A stretch of DNA of 64,000 bases from positions 1 through 64,000 of the forward strand of contig JAICXH010000002.1 of NCBI GenBank assembly GCA_025981645.1. The letters are read 5' to 3'. The stretch comes from Burkholderiales bacterium. Lineage in GTDB: Bacteria; Pseudomonadota; Gammaproteobacteria; Burkholderiales; Casimicrobiaceae. The notes under the pieces were generated by a model, which was given only the letters and a program-made list of their open reading frames with translations, did not search any database and was not told where the DNA came from. Positions 45,293 to 56,910 of this stretch are shown here, in pieces (the stretch's first letter is position 1; each line of letters begins with the position of its first letter). The translations under genes and the position numbers were made by a program.

Positions 45293-46129
45293 CTAGCGCT
45301 TCGTGGTGCCAGCGCGACGGGGATCCGCGCGCCGCAGGGCTGGCCGACGCGCCGGCGGCGCCACGGCGGCCTGCGGGCGCGCCGGGGCGTGCTCGCGCAG
45401 GCTCGCCTGGATGAACGAGAGGTGGAGCTGCGCGGCCGAGCGCGCCCGCTCGGGGTCGCGGTCGGCGATCGCGTCGACGATCGCCGCGTGCTGCGCGTGA
45501 AGGATCGGGATGTTCCTGCTCTGGTGGTAGAGCAGGTCGCGGACGCGGAACGAACTCGTTCGCACGAGGTTGACGATCCCGTGCGCGATGTGCGCGAGTG
45601 CGACGTTTTTCGACGCGTCGGCGATCGCCATGTGGAATTCGGTGTCGGCCTGCGCATCGACGAGCGCATCGCGCCTGCCACGCCCGGGCGCCATCGACGC
45701 GAAGATCCTGCGCAGCTTGCGCAGATCGGCGGCAGTGGCGTTCTGCGCAGCGTGCCACGCGGCGAGCGCCTCGAGCCCGTAGCGCACGTCCTGCACGTCG
45801 CGCGCCGCCTTCTCGTGACGAACCAGCAGGTGGACGAGCGGGTCGGTGATCGTCGGCGCGGCGACATCGGTCACCGCGAGGCTGCCGCTGCGTCCGGCGC
45901 GCAGGAGGCCGCGCGCCTCGAGCTTCAGCAGCGCCTCGCGCAGCGAAGGGCGCGACACCTGCAGGCGCCGCGAGAGCTCGCGCTCGGCCGGCAGCACTTC
46001 GCCCGGGGGCAGCGAACCATCGACGATCAGGCGCTCGATCTGCTCGCTGATGGCATCCGAAAGCCGCACTCGCGGTGGCGGCGCAACGCGGTGGAATACG
46101 GCGGGATGCGACGGCGCACGAGGGCTCAT
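45293..46129 (-). CDS. GntR family regulator (FadR/PdhR-like FCD type)
   Basis: 278 residues. DNA-binding region ISEQIERLIVDGSLPPGEVL, PAERELSRRLQVSRPSLREA is a classic FadR-type wHTH. The FCD domain has DTEFHMAIADASKN and LHAQHAAIVDAIADRDPERA. The C-terminal 30 residues are Ala/Pro/Arg-rich. It diverges from glycerate kinase, and a fitting operator (TTGGT-N3-ACCAA) overlaps that gene's promoter. Control of ttuD-pyk and perhaps downstream genes is likely. Confidence 0.88.
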   Translation of the reverse strand: MSPRAPSHPAVFHRVAPPPRVRLSDAISEQIERLIVDGSLPPGEVLPAERELSRRLQVSRPSLREALLKLEARGLLRAGRSGSLAVTDVAAPTITDPLVHLLVRHEKAARDVQDVRYGLEALAAWHAAQNATAADLRKLRRIFASMAPGRGRRDALVDAQADTEFHMAIADASKNVALAHIAHGIVNLVRTSSFRVRDLLYHQSRNIPILHAQHAAIVDAIADRDPERARSAAQLHLSFIQASLREHAPARPQAAVAPPARRPALRRADPRRAGTTKR

Positions 46130-46160
46130 GGGATGGCGGCGATTATGGCACGCGCGGCGA

Positions 46161-46188
46161 TTGACACTGCGGGCCCCGATGGTATGCT
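46161..46188 (+). promoter_or_regulatory. Sigma-70-type promoter of ttuD-pyk
   Basis: TTGACA (46161-46166) is a perfect -35. Sixteen bases later, TATGCT (46183-46188) is a fair -10. Transcription would start near 46195, about 50 bp before the ttuD ATG. The GntR operator overlaps the -10 and start site. Confidence 0.6.
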
Positions 46189-46201
46189 TGGTCTGACCAA
46201 G
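46187..46201. promoter_or_regulatory. GntR/FadR-type operator, CTTGGTCTGACCAAG
   Basis: A perfect 7-bp inverted repeat about a central T. The core TTGGT-CTG-ACCAA matches the FadR-subfamily consensus used by PdhR and LldR-type regulators. It lies between an FCD-type GntR gene and the ttuD promoter and covers the likely start site, so repression is the simplest model. Confidence 0.7.
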
Positions 46202-46247
46202 TGGCGATCGCCGGGGCGGCGCATCTCTCGACCGGTCTGAGCCACCC

Positions 46248-47531
46248 ATGGACGCACCCCGCGAGTTGCTGCAGAGGATGTTCGGCGCCGCGATCGCCGC
46301 CGCGCAGCCGCTCTGCTGCATCCCGGCGCGCCTGCCGCCTGCCCCGCCGGGCCGCACGGTCGTGATCGGTGCCGGCAAGGCGTCGGCGGCGATGGCGGCG
46401 GCGGTCGAGGCGAGCTGGCCGGGACCGCTCGAAGGCCTCGTCGTCACGCGCTACGGGTACTCGGTGCCGTGCACGCAGATCGAGATCATCGAGGCGGCGC
46501 ACCCGGTACCCGACGCGGCGAGCGTTACGGCCGCGCGACGCATCGCGCAGCGCGTTCGCGGTCTCGGCTCCGACGATCTGGTGATCTGCCTGATCTCCGG
46601 CGGCGGCTCGTCGCTGATGGTGGCACCGGCCGAAGGCCTGACGCTCGCCGACAAGCAGGCGGTCAGCCGGGCGCTGCTGAAGTCGGGTGCGACGATCAGC
46701 GAGATGAACTGCGTGCGCCGGCACCTGTCGGCGATCAAGGGCGGGCACCTCGGCGCCGCCTGCCACCCGGCGCGGCTCGTCACGCTGCTGATCTCCGACG
46801 TCCCGGGAGACGATCCGATCGACATCGCGTCGGGCCCCACGGTCGCCGATCCGACGACTTGCGCCGAAGCGCTCGCCATCGTCCGGCGCTACGGCATCGA
46901 CGTTCCGCCGAGCGTCGTCGAGGTGCTCGCGAGGGGCCGCGGCGAGACGGTGAAGCCGGGAGACGCGCGGCTCGCCGGCAGTGTGACGACGATGATCGCG
47001 ACGCCGCAGATTGCACTCGAGGCGGCGGCGGACGTCGCACGCTCGGAGGGCATTGCCGCGCACATCCTCGGCGACAGCATCGAGGGCGAGGCGCGCGACG
47101 TCGGCCGCGTGATGGCCGGCATCGCACTGCAGGTCTCGACGCACGGCGAGCCGTTCACGCCGCCCTGCGTTCTGCTCTCCGGCGGCGAGACGACGGTCAC
47201 CGTGCGCGGCGACGGTCGTGGCGGGCGCAACGTCGAGTTCCTGCTGGCGCTCGCCGTCGCGCTCGACGGGCATCCGGGCATCCATGCGCTCGCCGGCGAC
47301 ACCGACGGCGTCGACGGCCAGGAGGAGATCGCCGGCGCGTACCTCGCTCCCGACACGCTCGGGCGCGCATTCGCGGCGGGACTCCGTCCGCGCGAGAGTC
47401 TCGACCGCAACGATGGGCACGGCTTCTTCGGCGCACTCGGCGACAGTGTCGTGACCGGCCCGACCCTCACCAACGTCAACGACTTCCGCGCGATCCTGAT
47501 CGAGCCACGCGCGCGTCACACAGTCACCTGA
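46248..47531 (+). CDS. ttuD: Glycerate kinase, TtuD type (DUF4147/MOFRL)
   Basis: 427 residues. N-terminal DUF4147 domain (VVIGAGKASAAMAAAVE, CLISGGGSSLMVAP) and C-terminal MOFRL domain (VLLSGGETTVTVRGDGRGGRNVEF; AGDTDGVDG). It phosphorylates D-glycerate or reduces through the hydroxypyruvate link in the glycerate pathway. In Burkholderia and Pseudomonas it often ends a gcl-hyi-glxR-ttuD-pyk run; here only ttuD and pyk are present. pyk follows by 14 bp. Confidence 0.93.
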   Translation: MDAPRELLQRMFGAAIAAAQPLCCIPARLPPAPPGRTVVIGAGKASAAMAAAVEASWPGPLEGLVVTRYGYSVPCTQIEIIEAAHPVPDAASVTAARRIAQRVRGLGSDDLVICLISGGGSSLMVAPAEGLTLADKQAVSRALLKSGATISEMNCVRRHLSAIKGGHLGAACHPARLVTLLISDVPGDDPIDIASGPTVADPTTCAEALAIVRRYGIDVPPSVVEVLARGRGETVKPGDARLAGSVTTMIATPQIALEAAADVARSEGIAAHILGDSIEGEARDVGRVMAGIALQVSTHGEPFTPPCVLLSGGETTVTVRGDGRGGRNVEFLLALAVALDGHPGIHALAGDTDGVDGQEEIAGAYLAPDTLGRAFAAGLRPRESLDRNDGHGFFGALGDSVVTGPTLTNVNDFRAILIEPRARHTVT

Positions 47532-47545
47532 AGAGCGAGTCCGCC

Positions 47546-48958
47546 ATGCGCCGCCATCGCAACGCCAAAATTGTCGCCACGCTCGGCCCTTCGAGCTCGG
47601 ATGCCGCCACCATCCGCGCGCTGTTCGATGCCGGCGCCGACGTGTTCCGGCTCAACTTCAGTCACGGCACCCAGGACCAGCATCGCGAGCGCCTCGACAT
47701 CATTCGCACGATCGAGCGCGAGACCGCGCGGCCGATCGCCGTGCTGCTCGATCTGCAGGGCCCGAAGCTCCGCGTCGGCACGTTCGCGGGTTCGCCGGTG
47801 CGCCTCGAAGCGAATGCGGCGTTTCGCCTCGACATGGACGCCGCGCCAGGCGACGCGACGCGGGCATCGCTGCCGCACCCGGAGATCTTCGCGGCGCTCA
47901 CCCCGGGCATCGAGCTCCTTCTCGACGACGGCAAGATCCGACTCGTCGTCGAGCGCTGCGGACCGGCGTTCGCCGAGACGCGTGTCACCGCCGGCGGATT
48001 GCTCTCCGACCGCAAGGGGGTCAACGTTCCCGGCGTCGTCCTGCCGATCGCGATCCTGACACCGAAGGACAAGAGCGACCTCGAGTTCGGGCTGTCGCTT
48101 GGCGTCGACTGGGTCGCGCTGTCGTTCGTGCAGCGTGCACAGGATCTCGACGAGGCGCGCGCGCTGATCGGCGGCCGCGCGGCGATCATGTCGAAGCTCG
48201 AGAAGCCCGCGGCGATCGAGCATCTCGATGCGATCGTCGAGCGCTCCGACGGCATCATGGTGGCGCGCGGCGATCTCGGCGTCGAGCTCCCCGCCGAGCG
48301 TGTCCCGGTGATCCAGCGGCGCATCGTGCGGGCCTGCCGCAAGGCGGGTCGGCCGGTGATCGTCGCGACGCAGATGCTGGAATCGATGGTCGCCGCCCCG
48401 GTGCCGACGCGCGCCGAGGCCTCGGACGTCGCGACCGCGGTCTACGAAGGGGCCGATGCGGTGATGCTCTCCGCCGAATCGGCGAGCGGCAGATACCCGG
48501 TCGAGGCGGTACGGATGATGGATCGCATCATCGAGCAGGTCGAATCCGATCCGCAGTATCGCGAGATGATCGATGCATCGCACACGCCCGCCGAGGCGAC
48601 GGTCTCCGACGCGATCTTCTGCGCGACGCACCGCGTCGCCGAGCTGCTCCACGTCGCCGTCACCGTCACCTACACGAGCTCGGGCCATTCGAGCCTGCGC
48701 GCGGCGCGCGAACGCCCGACGTCGCCAATCCTGAGCCTCACGCCCAACGTTCGCACGGCGCGCCGCCTCGCCCTCGTCTGGGGCGTGCACTCGGTCGAGA
48801 CCGCCGATGTGAAGGATGTCGACGGAATGGTCGACACCGCGTGCCGGCGTGCCGTCGACGAGGGATTTGCCAGTTCCGGGGACACCATCGTCATCGCGGC
48901 AGGCATGCCGTTCGGGGTCGCCGGCACGACGAACCTGCTGCGCATCGCCCGCGCGTGA
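47546..48958 (+). CDS. pyk: Pyruvate kinase
   Basis: 470 residues, type II bacterial length. ATP/PEP-site motifs KIVATLGPSSSD, VFRLNFSHGT, IMSKLEKPAAIEHLD (catalytic Lys) and MVARGDLGVELP, and ATQMLESM. Converts PEP to pyruvate. Its placement after ttuD lets glycerate-derived C3 flow to pyruvate, which the pyruvate dehydrogenase operon downstream then uses. Its TGA overlaps the next gene's GTG start in GTGA. Confidence 0.95.
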   Translation: MRRHRNAKIVATLGPSSSDAATIRALFDAGADVFRLNFSHGTQDQHRERLDIIRTIERETARPIAVLLDLQGPKLRVGTFAGSPVRLEANAAFRLDMDAAPGDATRASLPHPEIFAALTPGIELLLDDGKIRLVVERCGPAFAETRVTAGGLLSDRKGVNVPGVVLPIAILTPKDKSDLEFGLSLGVDWVALSFVQRAQDLDEARALIGGRAAIMSKLEKPAAIEHLDAIVERSDGIMVARGDLGVELPAERVPVIQRRIVRACRKAGRPVIVATQMLESMVAAPVPTRAEASDVATAVYEGADAVMLSAESASGRYPVEAVRMMDRIIEQVESDPQYREMIDASHTPAEATVSDAIFCATHRVAELLHVAVTVTYTSSGHSSLRAARERPTSPILSLTPNVRTARRLALVWGVHSVETADVKDVDGMVDTACRRAVDEGFASSGDTIVIAAGMPFGVAGTTNLLRIARA

Positions 48959-50217
48959 GCGCTGCGCGACCGGAGGAGCTCCGCTTCGGGCCGGCGATCA
49001 TGGCGCGGCTCGACGAGCTCGCGACGATCTCGCAGGACGCTGGAGCGCTGTCGCGTCACTTCCTCACCGCCGAGCACAAGGCCGCCGGCAACCTGATCAT
49101 GCGGTGGATGGAGGCAGCCGGAATGAGCGCGCGCTTCGATGCGATCGGCAATGTCGTTGGCCGCTACGACGGCGAGGCCCCGGGACTGCCGGCACTCCTC
49201 ACCGGCTCGCACTTCGACACCGTGCGCAACGCCGGCCGCTACGACGGTATGCTCGGCGTCGTCACGCCGATCGCCTGCGTCGCCGCACTGCACGAGGCGG
49301 GCATCCGCCTTCCCCACGCGATCGAGGTGATCGCCTTCGCCGACGAGGAGGGCGTGCGCTTCAACGCGACGCTGCTCGGCAGCCGCGCGGTGGCGGGCAC
49401 GTTCGACGCGGCGCTCCTCGGCAAGTCGGACATCGACGGCGTCACGATGGCCGAGGCGCTGACGCGCTTCGGCCTCGATCCCGCGCGTATCGGTGAGGCC
49501 GCGCACCGTCGCAACGACGTACTGGGCTACGTCGAGGTCCACATCGAGCAGGGCCCGGTGCTGCTGAACGAGGGGTGTCCGGTCGGCGTCGTGACGTCGA
49601 TCGCCGGTGCAAGCCGGTTCGCGGTGCGCGTCGAGGGGCTCGCCGGGCACGCCGGCACGGTCCCGATGACCCATCGCCATGACGCGGCGGCCGCCGCCGC
49701 CGAGATGGCGCTCGCGATCGAAAGACGCTGTTCGACGGCCGAGTCGCTGGTCGGCACCGTCGGAGTACTCGGCGTTCCCAACGGCGCGGCGAATGTGATT
49801 CCCGGCGCGGCGGCGTTCACGATCGACATCCGGGCCGGTGACGACACCGTTCGCAATGCTGCCGTCGACGATGTGCTGCGCGAGATCGCCGCCATCGCGT
49901 CGCGCCGTGACGTGCGCGCAGCCGTCACGCCGCAGCACGACGCGCGTGCGAGCCCCTGTGCGCCGTCGATCATGGACCACATCGCCGCGCAGATCCGCGC
50001 CGGGGGAATCGAGCCACGCTTCCTTGCGAGCGGCGCCGGGCACGACGGCATGGCCATCGCCGACCTGACGTCGATCGGCATGCTGTTCGTCCGCTGCGGC
50101 AACGGTGGCATCAGCCACAATCCGGCCGAAACGATGACCATCGAGGACGCCGACCTCGGTGCACGAATCTTCCTCGATGTCCTGCGCCGGTATCCGCACG
50201 GCGCGAAAGCGTCCTGA
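48955..50217 (+). CDS. Allantoate amidohydrolase (M20 hydantoinase/carbamoylase family)
   Basis: 420 residues from GTG 48955. Di-metal site residues appear in TGSHFDTVRNAGRYDG, FADEEGVRF, EVHIEQGPVL and the late SGAGHDGMAI. The family contains AllC, ureidoglycolate amidohydrolase and beta-ureidopropionase; context with uraD and puuE favours allantoate. It would release ammonia and yield ureidoglycine/ureidoglycolate. Translationally coupled to pyk. Confidence 0.88.
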   Translation: MSAARPEELRFGPAIMARLDELATISQDAGALSRHFLTAEHKAAGNLIMRWMEAAGMSARFDAIGNVVGRYDGEAPGLPALLTGSHFDTVRNAGRYDGMLGVVTPIACVAALHEAGIRLPHAIEVIAFADEEGVRFNATLLGSRAVAGTFDAALLGKSDIDGVTMAEALTRFGLDPARIGEAAHRRNDVLGYVEVHIEQGPVLLNEGCPVGVVTSIAGASRFAVRVEGLAGHAGTVPMTHRHDAAAAAAEMALAIERRCSTAESLVGTVGVLGVPNGAANVIPGAAAFTIDIRAGDDTVRNAAVDDVLREIAAIASRRDVRAAVTPQHDARASPCAPSIMDHIAAQIRAGGIEPRFLASGAGHDGMAIADLTSIGMLFVRCGNGGISHNPAETMTIEDADLGARIFLDVLRRYPHGAKAS

Positions 50218-50242
50218 CCGCGTTCACGGTGATCCCGACCGC

Positions 50243-51481
50243 ATGAGTGCAACTTCCCGCGAAACGATCACACGTCACCTGGTCGAGCACGAGGCGCAGG
50301 AGACCGCCTTTCTCGCCGAGCTCGTCAGGGTTCCATCCGACAACCCGCCGGGTGACTGCGCGGCGCACGCCGAGCGCGCAGCCGGGCTGCTCGAAGGTCT
50401 CGGCTTCGTCGTCGAGCGCCACGCGGTCCCCGAGGCCGCCGTACGTGCCAACGGCATGATCAGCGCGACGAACCTCGTCGTGCGCGAGCGCTTCGGCGAC
50501 GGACCGGTGATCGCGTTGAACGCACACGGCGACGTCGTTCCCCCCGGGCTCGGGTGGACCGCCGATCCCTACGGCGCCGAGGTCCGCGACGGAGTGATGG
50601 TCGGACGCGGTGTCGCTGTCTCGAAATCGGACTTCGCGACTTACGCGTTCGCGCTTCTCGCATTGAAGGCGAGCGGGGCGAAGCTGGCGGGCTCGGTCGA
50701 ACTTCATTTCACCTACGACGAGGAAGTGGGCGGCGCGATCGGCCCGGCCCATCTGCTCGCCGAGAAGATCTCTTGTCCCGACTTCGCGATCTCGGCGGGG
50801 TTCGCGTACGGCATCACGACGGCCCACAGCGGTTGCCTGCACCTCGAAGTCGAGGTGACCGGCCGCTCGGCTCACGCGGCGATGCCGGCGACCGGCGTCG
50901 ATGCGCTCGAGGCTGCGACGGCGGTGCTCGCCGATCTCTATGCGTTGCGCAAGACGCTCGCCGCAAGGAAGTCGAACGTTGCGGGCATCGAGAGTCCGAC
51001 GCTTGTCGTCGGATTGATCGCGGGGGGCATCAACACGAACGTGGTTCCGGACAAGGTCAGCTTCAGGCTCGACCGCAGGATCATTCCGGAGGAGAATGCG
51101 CAGGAGGTCGAAGCCGAACTCACGCACCGCATCGCCGAGTCGGCCACGCGCTGGCCGGAAATCACCTGCAAGGTCCGGCGGATCCTCCTCGCAATGCCAT
51201 TCGTCCCGACTCCCGGCCAGGAGAAGCTCGTGCGGGCGATCGCCTCGAACGCGACAGCAGTTCTCGGGGAAGAGGTGAAGCCGAAGGGTTCTCCGCTCTA
51301 CACCGATGCGAGGCACTACTCGGCGGCCGGAGTGCCGACGGTGCTCTACGGCGCAGGCCCGCGCACGCTGCTCGAAGCCAACGGTCATCGTGCCGACGAG
51401 AAGCTCGTGCTCGACGATCTCTTCAAGGCGACGCGCGTTGTCGCGCTGGCACTGCTCGACCTGCTCGAAGTGCGCCGATGA
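50243..51481 (+). CDS. M20 family metallopeptidase/deacylase (ArgE/DapE-like)
   Basis: 412 residues. Metal residues in NAHGDVVPPG, TYDEEVGGAIGP and a C-terminal His. A dimerisation domain is inserted (CLHLEVEVTGRSAHAAMPATG). Substrate unknown; as a member of this run it may act on a ureido or acylated amino product of purine breakdown. Its TGA overlaps the puuE ATG (ATGA), tying it to the operon. Confidence 0.86.
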   Translation: MSATSRETITRHLVEHEAQETAFLAELVRVPSDNPPGDCAAHAERAAGLLEGLGFVVERHAVPEAAVRANGMISATNLVVRERFGDGPVIALNAHGDVVPPGLGWTADPYGAEVRDGVMVGRGVAVSKSDFATYAFALLALKASGAKLAGSVELHFTYDEEVGGAIGPAHLLAEKISCPDFAISAGFAYGITTAHSGCLHLEVEVTGRSAHAAMPATGVDALEAATAVLADLYALRKTLAARKSNVAGIESPTLVVGLIAGGINTNVVPDKVSFRLDRRIIPEENAQEVEAELTHRIAESATRWPEITCKVRRILLAMPFVPTPGQEKLVRAIASNATAVLGEEVKPKGSPLYTDARHYSAAGVPTVLYGAGPRTLLEANGHRADEKLVLDDLFKATRVVALALLDLLEVRR

Positions 51482-52410
51482 AACCCGGTCATGGCTATCC
51501 GCGCGACCTCGTCGGCTACGGCCGCCGCCCTCCGGCCGCGGACTGGCCGGGTGATGCGCGGGTCGCCGTGCAGTTCGTGCTGAATTACGAGGAAGGCGCC
51601 GAGAACTGCGTGCTGCACGGCGACAAGGCGTCCGAGCAGTTCCTGTCCGAGATCATCGGTGCGCAGGCCTATCCGGCGCGCCACCTGTCGATGGAGTCGA
51701 TCTACGAATACGGATCGCGCTCCGGTGTGTGGCGCGTACTGCGCGAGTTCGAGCGGCGCGGCCTGCCGCTCACCGTCTTCGGCGTGTCGATGGCCCTCGA
51801 GCGCAACCCCGACGCGACGGCCGCATTCGTCGAGCTCGGCCACGAGATCGCCTGCCACGGGTGGCGGTGGATTCACTACCAGGACGTCGACGAGGCGACC
51901 GAGCGGGAGCACGTGCGCATCGCCGTCGACATCATTCGCCGAATGACCGGCAGCGCGCCGCTCGGCTGGTACACCGGGCGCGACAGCCCGCACACGCGCG
52001 AGCTCGTCGTCGAGCACGGCGGCTTCCTCTACGACGCCGACTATTACGGCGACGATCTGCCGTTCTGGACCCGCGTCACGACGCGTGACGGTCGCGAGCA
52101 CATGCATCTCGTCGTGCCGTACACGCTCGATTCGAACGACATGCGCTTCGCGTCGCCGCAGGGCTTCAACTCCGGCGACCAGTTCTTCGCCTACCTGCGT
52201 GACGCCTTCGACGTGCTCTACGCCGAGGGGCAGGAGGCACCGAAGATGTTGTCGATCGGCCTGCACTGCCGGCTGGTCGGACGCCCCGGACGCTTCCGGG
52301 CGCTGCAGCGCTTCCTCGATCACGTCGAGAAGCACGACCGCGTCTGGGTGTGCCGGCGCATCGACATCGCGCGGCACTGGATCGATCGGCATCCGGCCGC
52401 GGCAGCCTGA
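51478..52410 (+). CDS. puuE: Allantoinase PuuE
   Basis: 310 residues, polysaccharide-deacetylase (NodB-like) fold, unrelated to classical metallo-amidohydrolase allantoinase. Signatures are NYEEGAENCVLHGD, EIACHGWRWIHYQD and GWYTGRDSPHTRELV. It opens S-allantoin to allantoate, the step between UraD and the amidohydrolase upstream. Start overlaps the M20 stop. aceE follows by 18 bp. Confidence 0.94.
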   Translation: MKPGHGYPRDLVGYGRRPPAADWPGDARVAVQFVLNYEEGAENCVLHGDKASEQFLSEIIGAQAYPARHLSMESIYEYGSRSGVWRVLREFERRGLPLTVFGVSMALERNPDATAAFVELGHEIACHGWRWIHYQDVDEATEREHVRIAVDIIRRMTGSAPLGWYTGRDSPHTRELVVEHGGFLYDADYYGDDLPFWTRVTTRDGREHMHLVVPYTLDSNDMRFASPQGFNSGDQFFAYLRDAFDVLYAEGQEAPKMLSIGLHCRLVGRPGRFRALQRFLDHVEKHDRVWVCRRIDIARHWIDRHPAAAA

Positions 52411-52428
52411 ACAACGAGGAGAACCAGC

Positions 52429-55083
<2,655 letters not shown>

Positions 55084-55118
55084 TGCCGGACTGACGCTGG
55101 ACTGACGCTGGAGGAGCC

Positions 55119-56666
55119 ATGGAGGTAAGAGTCCCGGACATCGGCGATTTCAAGGACGTGCCGGTGATCGAAGTGCTGGTCAGGCCCGGCGACAGCGTCG
55201 CAGCCGAGGATCCGCTGGTGACGCTCGAGTCCGACAAGGCGACGATGGATGTGCCGGCGCCCGCCGCCGGAACCGTCGAGTCGATCCGGGTCAAGGCCGG
55301 CGACAAGGTGAGCGAGGGCAGCGTCCTCCTCGTGCTCGACGCTGCAACCCCTGCCGCGGCGACGCCGAAAGCTCCGGTCTCCGCGCCGCCTGCGCCCGCG
55401 CACGGGCCGGCAGGCGTCGTCGAGGTCAAGGTCCCCGATATCGGCGACTTCAAGGACGTCCCGGTGATCGAGATCATGGTGAAACCGGGCGATACGGTGG
55501 CAGCGGAGGATCCGCTGGTGACGCTCGAGTCGGACAAGGCGACGATGGACGTGCCGGCGCCGTTTTCCGGCGACGTGCGCGAGCTTCGCGTCAAGGTCGG
55601 TGACAAGGTGAGCGAAGGCTCGGTGATCGTGACCCTTGCGGCCGAGACCGCGGCGCAGGCTGCGCCGGCCAGCGCCCCCGCCGCGGTTACGGTTGCACCG
55701 ACCGTGCCGCGTGCCGCGGCCACGGTTGCACCGACGACGCCCTCAGCGGTCGACGAGAAATCGTTCGCGCTAGCGTACGCGGGCCCGGGCGTGCGCAAGC
55801 TCGCGCGGGAACTCGGCATCGACCTCGGACGCGTCACCGGAAGCGGCAATCACGGCCGCATCGTGAAGGAGGACGTCGAAGCGTTCGCGAAGTCAGGCAC
55901 CGCGGCGCCGTCCGGCGCGGGCATCGGCGGCATCGACCTCCTGCCCTGGCCGCATGTCGATTTCGCGAAGTTCGGTCCGATCGAGACGAAGCCGCTGTCG
56001 CGGATCAAGAAGATCTCGGCGGCCAACCTGCATCGCAACTGGGTGATGATCCCGCACGTCACCAACCACGACGACGCCGACATCACCGAGCTCGAGGCGT
56101 TTCGCGTCGAGCTCAACAAGGAGAACGACAAGCGAGGCATTCGCGTGTCGATGCTGGCGTTCATCATCAAGGCCGTGTGCGCGACACTCGCGAGATTCCC
56201 CGAATTCAACGCCTCGCTCGACGGCGACAGCCTGGTTCTGAAGAAGTACTACCACATCGGGTTTGCCGCCGATACGCCGCAGGGTCTCGTCGTGCCGGTG
56301 ATCCGCGACGCCGACCGCAAGGGCGTGCTGGCGATCGCGCAGGAGATGAGCGAACTCGCCGCGCTGGCACGCGGCGGCAAGCTGAAGGCCGAGCAGATGC
56401 AGGGCGGCACGTTCACGATCTCGAGCCTCGGCGGCATCGGCGGCACCTACTTCACGCCGATTATCAATGCACCCGAGGTCGCGATCATGGGCATCTGCCG
56501 CTCGGCCTGGCGGCAGGTGTCGAGCGACGGACGCAACGCGGCGTGGCGGCTGATGCTGCCGCTGTCGCTCTCATATGACCATCGCGTGATCGACGGCGCG
56601 TCGGCCGCGCGCTTCAACAGCCACTTCGCGGCGCTGCTCTCCGACCTGCGGCGCGTGCTCGTCTGA
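55119..56666 (+). CDS. aceF: Dihydrolipoamide acetyltransferase (E2), two lipoyl domains
   Basis: 515 residues. Two N-terminal lipoyl domains, each with VPDIGDFKDVPVIE and the modified Lys in ESDKATMDVPAP (about residues 1-75 and 105-180). An Ala/Pro linker follows, then the E1/E3-binding domain (GVRKLARELGIDLGRVTGSG). The catalytic domain ends with SYDHRVIDGASAARF (active-site His). Transfers acetyl groups to CoA. lpdA follows by 13 bp. Confidence 0.96.
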   Translation: MEVRVPDIGDFKDVPVIEVLVRPGDSVAAEDPLVTLESDKATMDVPAPAAGTVESIRVKAGDKVSEGSVLLVLDAATPAAATPKAPVSAPPAPAHGPAGVVEVKVPDIGDFKDVPVIEIMVKPGDTVAAEDPLVTLESDKATMDVPAPFSGDVRELRVKVGDKVSEGSVIVTLAAETAAQAAPASAPAAVTVAPTVPRAAATVAPTTPSAVDEKSFALAYAGPGVRKLARELGIDLGRVTGSGNHGRIVKEDVEAFAKSGTAAPSGAGIGGIDLLPWPHVDFAKFGPIETKPLSRIKKISAANLHRNWVMIPHVTNHDDADITELEAFRVELNKENDKRGIRVSMLAFIIKAVCATLARFPEFNASLDGDSLVLKKYYHIGFAADTPQGLVVPVIRDADRKGVLAIAQEMSELAALARGGKLKAEQMQGGTFTISSLGGIGGTYFTPIINAPEVAIMGICRSAWRQVSSDGRNAAWRLMLPLSLSYDHRVIDGASAARFNSHFAALLSDLRRVLV

Positions 56667-56910
56667 GCGAAAGGAAGCCATGGCCACCGTCGAAGTCAAG
56701 GTCCCCGACATCGGTGACTTCAAGGATGTCCCCGTCATCGAAGTGCTGGTGAAGGTCGGCGACACCGTCGCTCCCGAGGACCCGCTGGTCACGCTGGAGT
56801 CGGACAAGGCGACGATGGACGTCCCCTCGCCTGCCGCGGGGAAGGTCGCCGCGTTGAAAGTCAAGGTCGGCGACAAGGTGTCGCAGGGAAGCGTCGTGCT
56901 GACGCTGACG
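55119..56910 (+). repeat. Three near-identical lipoyl-domain segments (aceF x2, lpdA x1)
   Basis: Segments starting at 55119, 55425 and 56680 encode almost the same run of residues from VxVPDIGDFKDVPVIE to ESDKATMDVP, and share long stretches of identical DNA (for example GACTTCAAGGACGTCCCGGT). They suggest recent duplication or gene conversion inside the operon. Confidence 0.8.
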
